Positions 5,559 to 11,321 of a stretch of 11,321 nt of DNA are shown piece after piece. A program made the translations under genes and the position numbers. The stretch is from NCBI GenBank assembly GCA_003231925.1, contig QIKK01000077.1, positions 1-11,321 of the forward strand. The letters run 5' to 3'. This DNA comes from Candidatus Saccharimonadota bacterium. Its GTDB lineage: Bacteria; Patescibacteriota; Saccharimonadia; Saccharimonadales; SZUA-47. Below the pieces are notes generated by a model, which had not been told where the DNA came from, ran no database searches, and was given only the letters and a program-made list of their open reading frames with translations. Each line of letters begins with the position of its first letter. Within the stretch, counting starts at the first letter, position 1.

Positions 5559-6785
5559 GTGAGAAGAACGAAGCTATTTACCAATACTCAAAAACAAACC
5601 CCTACGGACGAAGTTGCTCGTAATGCCCAACTACTGATTAGGGCAGGCTATATTCATAAGGAAATGGCTGGTATTTATGATTTATTGCCACTTGGTCTAA
5701 GAGTTGTGGAAAAAATTAAAGAGGTAGTACGCATAGAGATGAATGCTATCGGAGGTAACGAGATTTTAATGGCGTCCTTACAGAGGAAAGATCTCTGGGA
5801 AAAAACTGATAGATGGAACGATAAGAATGTTGATATATGGTTTAAGACTCATCTGCAGAATGGTCGCGAGTTAGGACTTGGTTGGTCACACGAGGAACCT
5901 ATTACTGACATGATGCGTAATCACATTAGTAGCTATAAAGACTTGCCAGCCTATTGTTATCAATTTCAGAACAAAATGCGTAATGAGTTACGTTCAAAAA
6001 GCGGGATTATGCGTGGTCGTGAGTTTATGATGAAAGATCTATACTCTTATTCTTCAAATGATGAAGAACACCAGATATTCTACGATAGCTGTATTAAAGC
6101 CTATCATCGAATCTTTAAACAACTTGGTATAGGTGATCAGACATATTTTACGGTTGCCAGTGGCGGGGCATTTACTAAGTTTTCTCACGAGTTTCAGACT
6201 ATTTGCGATGCTGGTGAGGATATTGTTTATCTAGATAAGAAAAAGAGAATTGCCATAAATCAAGAAGTTCTAAACGACGAAGTACTGAAAGACCATAATC
6301 TAAAAAGAGAAGATTTAGAAAAAGCTAAAACGGCAGAAGTAGGTAATATATTTAGCTTCGGTGGTACTAAAAGTGAACAACTTGGGTTGTTTTTTACAGA
6401 CAAGAATGGTAAAAAACAGCCAGTCATACTGGGCTCTTACGGTATTGGTATCACCCGTATTATGGGTGTTATAGCAGAAAAATTATCAGACAAGAAGGGG
6501 CTAGTATGGCCTGAGAGTATTGCTCCGTATGACATTTATCTAATAGCTATTGGAGACGTAGATAAGGAAGCAAATGAATTATATGAAAAGTTTCAAAAAG
6601 CTGGGCGTAGTGTCTTATTTGATGACCGCGAGGCTCGACCTGGTGATAAGTTTGCAGATGCTGATTTAATTGGTGTGCCACTCAGGGTTATAATTAGCAG
6701 TAAGACACTCCAAAAGGGCAGTGTAGAGATAAAAAAGAGAACAGAAGATAAATCAGAACTTATAAAAATTTCAGAAGTAATATAA
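5559..6785 (+). CDS. proS: Prolyl-tRNA synthetase without INS editing domain
   Basis: This class II synthetase attaches proline to tRNA-Pro. The bacterial-type catalytic core is complete: motif 1 region RAGYIHKEMAGIYDLLPLGL (28-47), the substrate loop HEEPITD (111-117), and motif 2 from about 137 to 163 (QFQNKMRNELRSKSGIMRGR region). SHEFQ follows at 209-213 and motif 3 is GSYGIGITR (292-300). The C-terminal anticodon-binding domain begins near 325 (PYDIYLIAIGD) and includes DDREARPGDKFADADLIG. At 408 residues it is much shorter than the roughly 570-residue form. Only about 40 residues (221-262) stand where the INS domain that clears mischarged Ala-tRNA-Pro normally sits. Start is GTG at 5559 with a weak ribosome binding site; it is the only start that preserves the conserved KLFTNTQKQTP beginning. 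Confidence 0.95.
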   Translation: MRRTKLFTNTQKQTPTDEVARNAQLLIRAGYIHKEMAGIYDLLPLGLRVVEKIKEVVRIEMNAIGGNEILMASLQRKDLWEKTDRWNDKNVDIWFKTHLQNGRELGLGWSHEEPITDMMRNHISSYKDLPAYCYQFQNKMRNELRSKSGIMRGREFMMKDLYSYSSNDEEHQIFYDSCIKAYHRIFKQLGIGDQTYFTVASGGAFTKFSHEFQTICDAGEDIVYLDKKKRIAINQEVLNDEVLKDHNLKREDLEKAKTAEVGNIFSFGGTKSEQLGLFFTDKNGKKQPVILGSYGIGITRIMGVIAEKLSDKKGLVWPESIAPYDIYLIAIGDVDKEANELYEKFQKAGRSVLFDDREARPGDKFADADLIGVPLRVIISSKTLQKGSVEIKKRTEDKSELIKISEVI

Positions 6786-6814
6786 AGCTCTAAAAAACTA
6801 AGAAAAATAAAGAC

Positions 6815-6843
6815 TTAAAAAATCGTAGACATTTTGGTATAGT
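6815..6843 (+). promoter_or_regulatory. Candidate promoter of greA
   Basis: TTAAAA (6815-6820) and TATAGT (6838-6843) are separated by 17 bp, matching the sigma70 hexamers at four and five of six positions. The leader to greA would be about 62 nt. The remaining bases of the 126-bp proS-greA gap are AT-rich, without a GC-rich hairpin or T tract, so I see no terminator for proS. Confidence 0.45.
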
Positions 6844-6911
6844 AGTCGTACTGAATACAGTAGAGTATCACATAAATTGATTAATAATCGCTAATAATAA
6901 GGATAAAGTAG

Positions 6912-7370
6912 ATGAAAAAGACGTTTAAACTTACTGCTCAAGGCATAAAAGAACTTAAAAAAGAATCAGTAGCTTTAATTGCTAATAGGCCTGCCGTTGC
7001 AGAGAAAATTAAGTTGGCCCGTGAATTTGGAGATTTGGCAGAAAATGCTGAATATAGCTCTGCTAGACAAGACCAAGAGAGAGAAGAAATACGTATTTCT
7101 GAGATAAAATATATTTTGGAAAACGTAGAGAGAATTGATAATCCAAAAGATAAAAATATCGTAGAGCTAGGTAATACCGTTAAATTGAAGGGTAACGGAG
7201 CTGATAAACTGTTTACTATCGTAGGCTCCGTTGAAACAGACCCAACACAGGGGAAGATTTCTAACGAATCCCCCATCGGGAAGGCTCTATTAGGTAAAAA
7301 ATTAGGCCAAAAAGTTGAAATTGTAACGCCAAAAGAAACAACAACATACCTAATAGCTTCTATTGACTAA
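6912..7370 (+). CDS. greA: Transcription elongation factor GreA
   Basis: GreA enters the secondary channel of backtracked RNA polymerase and stimulates cleavage of the displaced RNA 3' end, rescuing arrested complexes. The 152-residue protein has the full two-domain layout. An N-terminal coiled-coil finger (about 1-75) carries the acidic tip residues Asp41 and Glu44 in REFGDLAENAEYSSAR, the positions that hold the catalytic magnesium. The C-terminal FKBP-like domain includes NESPIGKALLGKKLGQKVEI. The start ATG is preceded by AAGGA (6899-6903) at an 8-nt distance, nearly the same sequence as before rpsB. It is followed by lysS; greA next to lysS is a neighbour pair known in other bacteria. Identity is secure. 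GreA rather than GreB is preferred from the overall motif pattern. Confidence 0.95.
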   Translation: MKKTFKLTAQGIKELKKESVALIANRPAVAEKIKLAREFGDLAENAEYSSARQDQEREEIRISEIKYILENVERIDNPKDKNIVELGNTVKLKGNGADKLFTIVGSVETDPTQGKISNESPIGKALLGKKLGQKVEIVTPKETTTYLIASID

Positions 7371-7425
7371 ATAAAAAAGACAAAAAATACGTTTAAACTT
7401 ATAACAGATTGCGGTAAACTGTGAG

Positions 7426-7454
7426 TTATAGCTAATCTAGTTATGTGCTATAGA
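7426..7454 (+). promoter_or_regulatory. Candidate extended -10 promoter of lysS
   Basis: TGC-TATAGA (7446-7454) is an extended -10 element. A weak -35, TTATAG (7426-7431), is 17 bp upstream. Transcription would start near 7461, giving a leader of about 26 nt that contains the strong Shine-Dalgarno AGGAG (7478-7482) before lysS. Read-through from greA is also possible, since no terminator is visible. Confidence 0.4.
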
Positions 7455-7486
7455 AAACGGGTCTTTATAAGTAAACAGGAGAGAAC

Positions 7487-9016
7487 ATGGCGACATTGAA
7501 AGACTTTAGAGATGAAAGAATTCGTAAGGTTTCTGAACTTAAAAAACTCGATATAAACCCCTATCCAGCAAAAGCTAGCGGTACTCATAAGTTGGTTGAA
7601 ATTGTAAATAATTACGACAAGCTAGAAGGTCAAGTCGTTACTGTTATGGGTAGAGTGATGTCAATTCGTAAATTTGGTAAGCTTGCCTTTATAGTTATTC
7701 GCGATATGAGCGGATCTGTACAGTTGTTTATACGTGAGGGTGATAGCTCTAGTGAAGCGGACAGAGCAAATTCAGAGCTTATTGTGCCGAAGGAGATTGC
7801 CCTTCTAGATACAGGTGATTTTGTTGAATGTAACGGAGAAGTTATCAAGACTCAGACGGGTGAAATTTCTGTAGCCTGTAAAAAGTTTAGATTAATCACC
7901 AAGGCTCTGCGCCCTATGCCAAGCTTACAAGAGGGGTTCACCGATAAAGAACAACGGTTACGCCGTCGTTATATAGATATGAATGTTAACACTGAAGTGC
8001 GTGATAGGTTCATACGTCGTGGTAGATTTTGGCAAGCAGTACGTGATTTCTTGAATGAAGAAAGTTTTTTAGAGATTAACATTCCAGTGCTGGAACATAC
8101 GACAGGAGGGGCAGACGCCACACCTTTTGTTACACATATGGATGCACTGGATCAAGATTTTTATTTGAGAATTAGTCATGAATTACCGCTAAAACGTCTA
8201 ATAGGGGCTGGTTTTGAAAAAGTTTATGATATTGGACCGCGTTTCAGGAACGAGAATTATAGCGAGGAGCATTTGCCAGAGCACATCGCTATGGAGTGGT
8301 ACTGGGCCTATGCAGACTGGGAAGATGGCATGGCTTTAATGGAAAAAATGTTTAAGGCAATACTTAAAGAGACTTTCGGGACACTTAATTTTTCTGTTGG
8401 GGATATGAAGGTTGATATGTCTAAAGACTGGGAAAAATGGGATTACGCTGAGGTTATTAAAAAACACTATAATATTGACGTTTTTGACTGTGGGGTTGAA
8501 GAAGTTCAGAAAGTGCTTAGAGATAACGGCTTAGAAGTGGAAAAAGTTGACAGTATACCTAGAGGTATAGATAAATTATGGAAAAAGATTAGATCAACAG
8601 TTGTTGGTCCCGTTTGGCTGATCAATACGCCTAAGTTTATTTCTCCACTTTCAAAGTCAAATCCGAATGACGATAGAGTTACGCAGAGAGCTCAAGCTGT
8701 GATTGGTGGCAGTGAGCTCATTAATCTATTCTCTGAGTTGAATGATTCTCAAGAACAGCTAAATAGATTTCTAGAACAACAACAGATGCGTGATGAAGGT
8801 GATGATGAGGCTATGATGCTAGATATTGATTATGTAGAAATGCTTGAATACGGCATGCCTCCAACCTGCGGAATGGGTTTTTCAGAGAGAGTTTTTTGGC
8901 TTTTCGAAGGGGTCTCGGCAAGAGAAGGAGTTCCTTTTCCACAATTACGGTTTGAAATTGACGAAGTAACAGAATCTATTTACCCAGAAATATATAAGAA
9001 AAAAGGTAGTAAATAA
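7487..9016 (+). CDS. lysS: Lysyl-tRNA synthetase, class II, divergent
   Basis: The enzyme charges tRNA-Lys in the cytoplasm. The N-terminal OB-fold anticodon-binding domain (about 20-140) begins with the LysRS landmark NPYPAK (24-29) and contains VMGRVMSIRKFGKLAFIVIR. The catalytic domain has TTGGADATPFVTH (205-217) in place of the usual GGA-A-PF-TH, then the core YLRISHELPLKRLIGAGFEK. Motif 2 is FRNEN with Arg253. NLFSELND (413-420) and the GDDEA-M-D stretch (438-446) are typical of LysRS, and motif 3 keeps Arg468. Motif 2 continues EHLPEHIAMEWYWAYADWED where most LysRS have a RHNPEFT-type run, and motif 3 reads GMGFSERVF instead of GLGIGIDRL. The tail extends about 20 residues past the usual end. 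AGGAG (7478-7482) supports the ATG. I am confident of LysRS rather than EpmA or AsnRS, because of the full OB domain and NPYP. Confidence 0.9.
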   Translation: MATLKDFRDERIRKVSELKKLDINPYPAKASGTHKLVEIVNNYDKLEGQVVTVMGRVMSIRKFGKLAFIVIRDMSGSVQLFIREGDSSSEADRANSELIVPKEIALLDTGDFVECNGEVIKTQTGEISVACKKFRLITKALRPMPSLQEGFTDKEQRLRRRYIDMNVNTEVRDRFIRRGRFWQAVRDFLNEESFLEINIPVLEHTTGGADATPFVTHMDALDQDFYLRISHELPLKRLIGAGFEKVYDIGPRFRNENYSEEHLPEHIAMEWYWAYADWEDGMALMEKMFKAILKETFGTLNFSVGDMKVDMSKDWEKWDYAEVIKKHYNIDVFDCGVEEVQKVLRDNGLEVEKVDSIPRGIDKLWKKIRSTVVGPVWLINTPKFISPLSKSNPNDDRVTQRAQAVIGGSELINLFSELNDSQEQLNRFLEQQQMRDEGDDEAMMLDIDYVEMLEYGMPPTCGMGFSERVFWLFEGVSAREGVPFPQLRFEIDEVTESIYPEIYKKKGSK

Positions 9017-9084
9017 AGCAATCCATATTATTTATGTCTTGAATCCTAAACTGACTTTGTCGGTCAAGGCGAATTATTAAGTGT

Positions 9085-9113
9085 TTCTATTTTAAAACTG
9101 AATGGTCTATACT
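9085..9113 (+). promoter_or_regulatory. Candidate promoter of the prepilin operon
   Basis: TATACT (9108-9113), the same -10 hexamer as at rpmE, is preceded 17 bp upstream by a weak -35, TTCTAT (9085-9090). Transcription would start near 9120, only about 6 nt before the ATG at 9126, suggesting a leaderless or near-leaderless message. The 85-bp gap after lysS also contains a small foldable segment (9038-9068: CTTGA/TCAAG around CTGAC-TTT-GTCGG). It has no T tract, so I do not call it a terminator. Confidence 0.4.
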
Positions 9114-9125
9114 GGAATCGTGGTT

Positions 9126-9611
9126 ATGCTAAAAATTGAGAAGCAAAGATCTAAAGAGAAAAAAGGCTTTAGTTTGGTAGAAATATTGCTAGCAATAGCA
9201 CTAGCATCCGTTGTTTTAATGGTGGGTTTTCAATTATTAATTCTTGGTGCACAAACAAATAGTAGGACAGAGTCCATCTTAACTGCAAACTCTATTGCTT
9301 TCGCGAAAGTGCAAGAATATGAGAATAAAAAATTCAGTAACATACCGGTCGGTAATGCATCAAATAACTATGAAGTAGAAGATTTTTCAGTTCAAATGTT
9401 AGCTGACTCCAATGGGCAAATTAAAGGAGGTACTGCCAAAGTTTATTCTCAGTATATATCTAGCAAGCAAGATGGCAATGGTAACCAACAAGAGACACAT
9501 GATAGTTCAAATCTCATAAAAATAGATATAGTCATTAATTTCAGATATGGCTCTAGGCTTAGGTTGGTAGAATACGCAACATACATCCAAAAGGGAGGAG
9601 TAGGTAGATGA
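9126..9611 (+). CDS. Minor prepilin, PilV/GspI-like
   Basis: The 161-residue protein carries a class III (type IV) prepilin signal. A basic leader of 14 residues ends in KKG, then FSLVEILLAIALA with Phe at +1 and Glu at +5 (Glu19), followed by a hydrophobic helix to about residue 41. A prepilin peptidase would cut after Gly14. The globular part is Asn/Ser/Gly-rich, without Cys, and shows TANSIAFAKVQEYENKKF near the helix end, as in PilV/GspI-type minor pilins. An in-frame ATG at 9102 would add eight residues, but it lies upstream of the expected transcription start; GTG at 9120 is another possibility. The stop TGA overlaps the next start (ATGA, 4 nt), so the two are coupled. Subunit of a type IV pilus or related secretion filament; which minor pilin it is remains uncertain. 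Confidence 0.85.
   Translation: MLKIEKQRSKEKKGFSLVEILLAIALASVVLMVGFQLLILGAQTNSRTESILTANSIAFAKVQEYENKKFSNIPVGNASNNYEVEDFSVQMLADSNGQIKGGTAKVYSQYISSKQDGNGNQQETHDSSNLIKIDIVINFRYGSRLRLVEYATYIQKGGVGR
9596..9600 (+). promoter_or_regulatory. Strong ribosome binding site of the second prepilin gene
   Basis: AGGAG within AAGGGAGGAG, 7 nt before the ATG at 9608, is the best Shine-Dalgarno in the window. It decides the start: an internal ATG at 9662 would leave only MRG as leader peptide and has no such signal. Confidence 0.75.
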
Positions 9612-10384
9612 AAAATTCAAAGTTTCGTCGCTGGGTCAATAACCAACTAACACAAGATTCTATGCGAGGATTCTCTCTAATAGAAATTATGGTGGCACTG
9701 CCCATAGCAAGTATTGTCGCGATAGTCATAACCATGACTATGTTTACCCAATATGGTGATTTGCAGAAAAATACAGCAAAAGCCAATCTACGAATAGAGG
9801 GAGAAATAGCCTTATTATCCTTAGAGGATGAGTTGCTCTTTTCTACAGATTTTGGTGAATATATTAAGAGTGATTTGGCAGATCCATACGCACCGGCTGG
9901 TGGCTGGGCAAGTAATACAGTTCCTAACACGCTCATAGTTTATGAAACTGCCCTAACTGCTAATAGAAGAAGTGCAAGTAGAGATTTTGTCTTTAAAAAT
10001 CTATATGGTTGTAACAGTGTCTACAATCCTATAGCAATTGACAATTTGGTGTATTTTACCCAAGAAAATACCAATAATAGCTATAAGACACTATTTAGAA
10101 GAACAATAACACCTCAATATGCCACGTGTAACACTAATTATAAGATTCAATCTTGTCCTGCTGTGGATGTAGGTAAAAATGGCTGTAATAGTGCGGATTC
10201 TGTGCTTTCTAAAAATATAGTAGATTTTAAGATTGATTATTATGATGAAGACAATATCTTTATCCCTCCGACCGGGAATATCTGGAATGCTGAAAAGGTC
10301 AAAGTATCTCTTACGCTAGGGCAAAAGATTTACGGTGATAATATACGGGTTTTGACATCTATAACTATGAAGAAGGTAAATTAA
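9608..10384 (+). CDS. Minor prepilin, PilW/GspJ-like, with four cysteines
   Basis: The 258-residue protein has a 21-residue leader with basic residues and the cleavage context MRG before FSLIEIMVALPIAS (Phe +1, Glu26 at +5), then a hydrophobic helix to about residue 46. The region after it (QKNTAKANLRIEGEIALL) continues the pilin alpha helix. The large globular domain holds four cysteines, at 135, 174, 183 and 193, enough for two disulfides outside the cell. The C-terminal part reads VDFKIDYYDED and VKVSLTLG, beta strands like those at the end of PilW/GspJ proteins. It overlaps the previous gene by 4 nt and is followed by the third prepilin after 2 nt, so the three are one operon. Size and position between a PilV-like and a PilX-like gene support the PilW/GspJ assignment; this is by pattern, not by search. 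Confidence 0.83.
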   Translation: MKNSKFRRWVNNQLTQDSMRGFSLIEIMVALPIASIVAIVITMTMFTQYGDLQKNTAKANLRIEGEIALLSLEDELLFSTDFGEYIKSDLADPYAPAGGWASNTVPNTLIVYETALTANRRSASRDFVFKNLYGCNSVYNPIAIDNLVYFTQENTNNSYKTLFRRTITPQYATCNTNYKIQSCPAVDVGKNGCNSADSVLSKNIVDFKIDYYDEDNIFIPPTGNIWNAEKVKVSLTLGQKIYGDNIRVLTSITMKKVN

Positions 10385-10386
10385 TT

Positions 10387-11321
10387 ATGTGGAAGAACAG
10401 AGGATTTGTACTACCAATGGTGATGACTTTCATCATCATCATCTCTCTTGTTGGAACTTCATTGGTGCAGACCGCTGTTCAAGCCAACAGCTCAGCGGTA
10501 AGACATACGCAGGTTCAGATATCCCATATTGCATCGAAGGCAGCAATAGATTACGCCACGGAGCAGTATGATTTAAATGCTGACTACAACGGTACGCCCG
10601 AACAAGATTTGTTCTCGAATACTTTTTATAGGGCAACTATTGAGGTTGTTGTTCTGTTCTCGCAAGGTCCTAGCGCAAAAAGAGTCCAGGGTATCGGTAG
10701 GGTTTATATACCAAAAACTTCCAGCAATGCTAAGGTGGTAAGAGACATCAAAGCTACCATAATCAGAAGTGGCGAACACGTTAATGATGCTAATGATAAC
10801 AATGACAACGCCAACGGTACAACAAATCCAGCTTCTTTTGACCCACTTCTTTGGTTAGATGCAAATAAGGATAATACTCTATATAAAAGCTCGACTCAAA
10901 ATACACAGACGATTAATTCGCTATACGGTAGTAATAACGGCGATGTAGTAGAGGAACGGGGAGCTGATTCCTATAAGAAAAAGGGTCAGTTAATGTTTGG
11001 CGGTGGTGATTTAGAAATGTCTTGGGACGGGCACAACAAGGGTCATCAGACTATTGGTTTGCGGTTTAGAGATGTAGCTACACCTAAATCTTCAACTATT
11101 CAAAATGCTTATATTCAATTTACTACCGATCGGACTAGAAGAGCTGGAGCTGTACAGCTACGCGTAGAAGGTGTTGCTTTAGATAATACAGTTTCTTGGA
11201 GTGGAAATTATGCCGTAACAAATTCGCCAAAAACTACTGCAATGATTACCTGGATTCCGTCTAACTGGAATATTGTTGGATCAAGTGGCGCAAACGAAAG
11301 ATTAGATGTTACCCCTATAGT
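10387..11321 (+). CDS. PilX/GspK-like tip pilin with C-terminal extracellular binding domain (partial, runs off window)
   Basis: An uninterrupted frame of 311 codons reaches the window end without a stop. The N-terminus, MWKNRGFVLPMVMTFIIIIS, is a prepilin leader cut after Gly6 and followed by a hydrophobic helix (7-30). Position +5 is Met, not Glu, as in PilX/GspK proteins that cap the filament. A pilin-like part (about 31-130) ends in an Asn/Asp-rich linker (131-150, encoded by a degenerate AAT/GAT run). FDPLLWLDANKDNTLY (151-166) resembles the WLDA start of secreted lectin-like modules. Residues about 205-311 match a recurrent beta-sandwich domain of secreted proteins, related in style to DNRLRE: DLEMSW, QTIGLRF, STIQNAYIQFTTD, LRVEG and ITWIPSNWNIVG. 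There is no Cys so far. The start is supported by AGAAGG (10371-10376) and by the 2-nt gap to the previous gene. I infer a pilus-tip adhesin or sensor; the ligand is unknown. Confidence 0.82.
   Translation, partial: MWKNRGFVLPMVMTFIIIISLVGTSLVQTAVQANSSAVRHTQVQISHIASKAAIDYATEQYDLNADYNGTPEQDLFSNTFYRATIEVVVLFSQGPSAKRVQGIGRVYIPKTSSNAKVVRDIKATIIRSGEHVNDANDNNDNANGTTNPASFDPLLWLDANKDNTLYKSSTQNTQTINSLYGSNNGDVVEERGADSYKKKGQLMFGGGDLEMSWDGHNKGHQTIGLRFRDVATPKSSTIQNAYIQFTTDRTRRAGAVQLRVEGVALDNTVSWSGNYAVTNSPKTTAMITWIPSNWNIVGSSGANERLDVTPI

Noticed and set aside
6938..7276. A 112-codon minus-strand frame inside greA
   Set aside because: Antisense shadow of a clear GreA gene without its own start signals.
6921..7401. 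13-bp repeat ACGTTTAAACTTA at 6921-6933 (in greA) and 7389-7401 (after greA)
   Set aside because: Flanks greA like a direct repeat and contains an 8-bp palindrome, but one copy is coding and there is no sign of insertion. Probably coincidence in AT-rich DNA.
7487..9016. EpmA (PoxA) or asparaginyl-tRNA synthetase as the identity of the 509-residue synthetase
   Set aside because: The full N-terminal OB fold, NPYP landmark and NLFSELND/GDDEA stretches point to LysRS. EpmA lacks the anticodon domain.
9038..9068. Hairpin after lysS as terminator
   Set aside because: The stem is short with a G-U pair, and no T tract follows directly. Termination cannot be supported.
9559..9936. A 125-codon minus-strand frame across the two pilin genes
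   Set aside because: It lies antisense to well-supported pilin coding sequence, has no ribosome binding site and resembles no family I know.
10389..10571. A 60-codon frame including a His run
   Set aside because: It is a different frame inside the tip-pilin gene. The His run comes from an ATC repeat that encodes Ile in the pilin's membrane helix.

Overview
The window reads as chromosomal DNA of an AT-rich, gene-dense bacterium with a reduced genome. It most likely belongs to the Patescibacteria/CPR, with Saccharibacteria my best guess. The basis is compact core genes, a translation/isoprenoid gene cluster stripped of its biosynthetic members, a ProRS without an editing domain, a divergent class II LysRS, and a type IV pilin gene set next to housekeeping genes. 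Stops are TAG (five genes), TAA (five) and TGA (one). UGA therefore works as a stop, which argues against the UGA-glycine code of Gracilibacteria/SR1. The lineage call is inference from gene content and not from a phylogeny.

Region 1 (1-212) is a divergent promoter region. On the minus strand the first 13 codons of ribosomal protein L31 (rpmE) are visible, with a promoter so close that the leader would be only about 7 nt. On the plus strand a separate promoter and a foldable leader precede rpsB. Region 2 (213-6785) is a condensed form of the classical rpsB-tsf-pyrH-frr-uppS-cdsA-dxr-rseP-proS cluster. It runs rpsB, tsf, an unrecognised hydrophilic protein, frr, uppS, rseP, a CPBP-family membrane protease and proS. 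pyrH, cdsA and dxr are absent from their usual places. Junctions from frr to proS are tight or overlapping, while the hypothetical gene and frr have their own promoter candidates. Region 3 (6786-9016) holds greA and lysS, each with its own promoter candidate and a good Shine-Dalgarno.

Region 4 (9017-11321) starts a pilus operon. Two class III prepilins (PilV/GspI-like and PilW/GspJ-like) are followed by a third gene that runs off the window. This third gene has a PilX/GspK-like N-terminus without the usual Glu at +5, an Asn/Asp-rich linker, and a large C-terminal region with a recurrent extracellular beta-sandwich domain. It looks like a pilus-tip protein carrying a binding module, and it is the most interesting object in the window.

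No tRNA, rRNA, CRISPR array, insertion sequence or convincing intrinsic terminator was seen. No gene-free stretch exceeds 300 bases; the longest is about 197 bases, between tsf and the hypothetical gene, and it holds a strong promoter and little else that I can identify.
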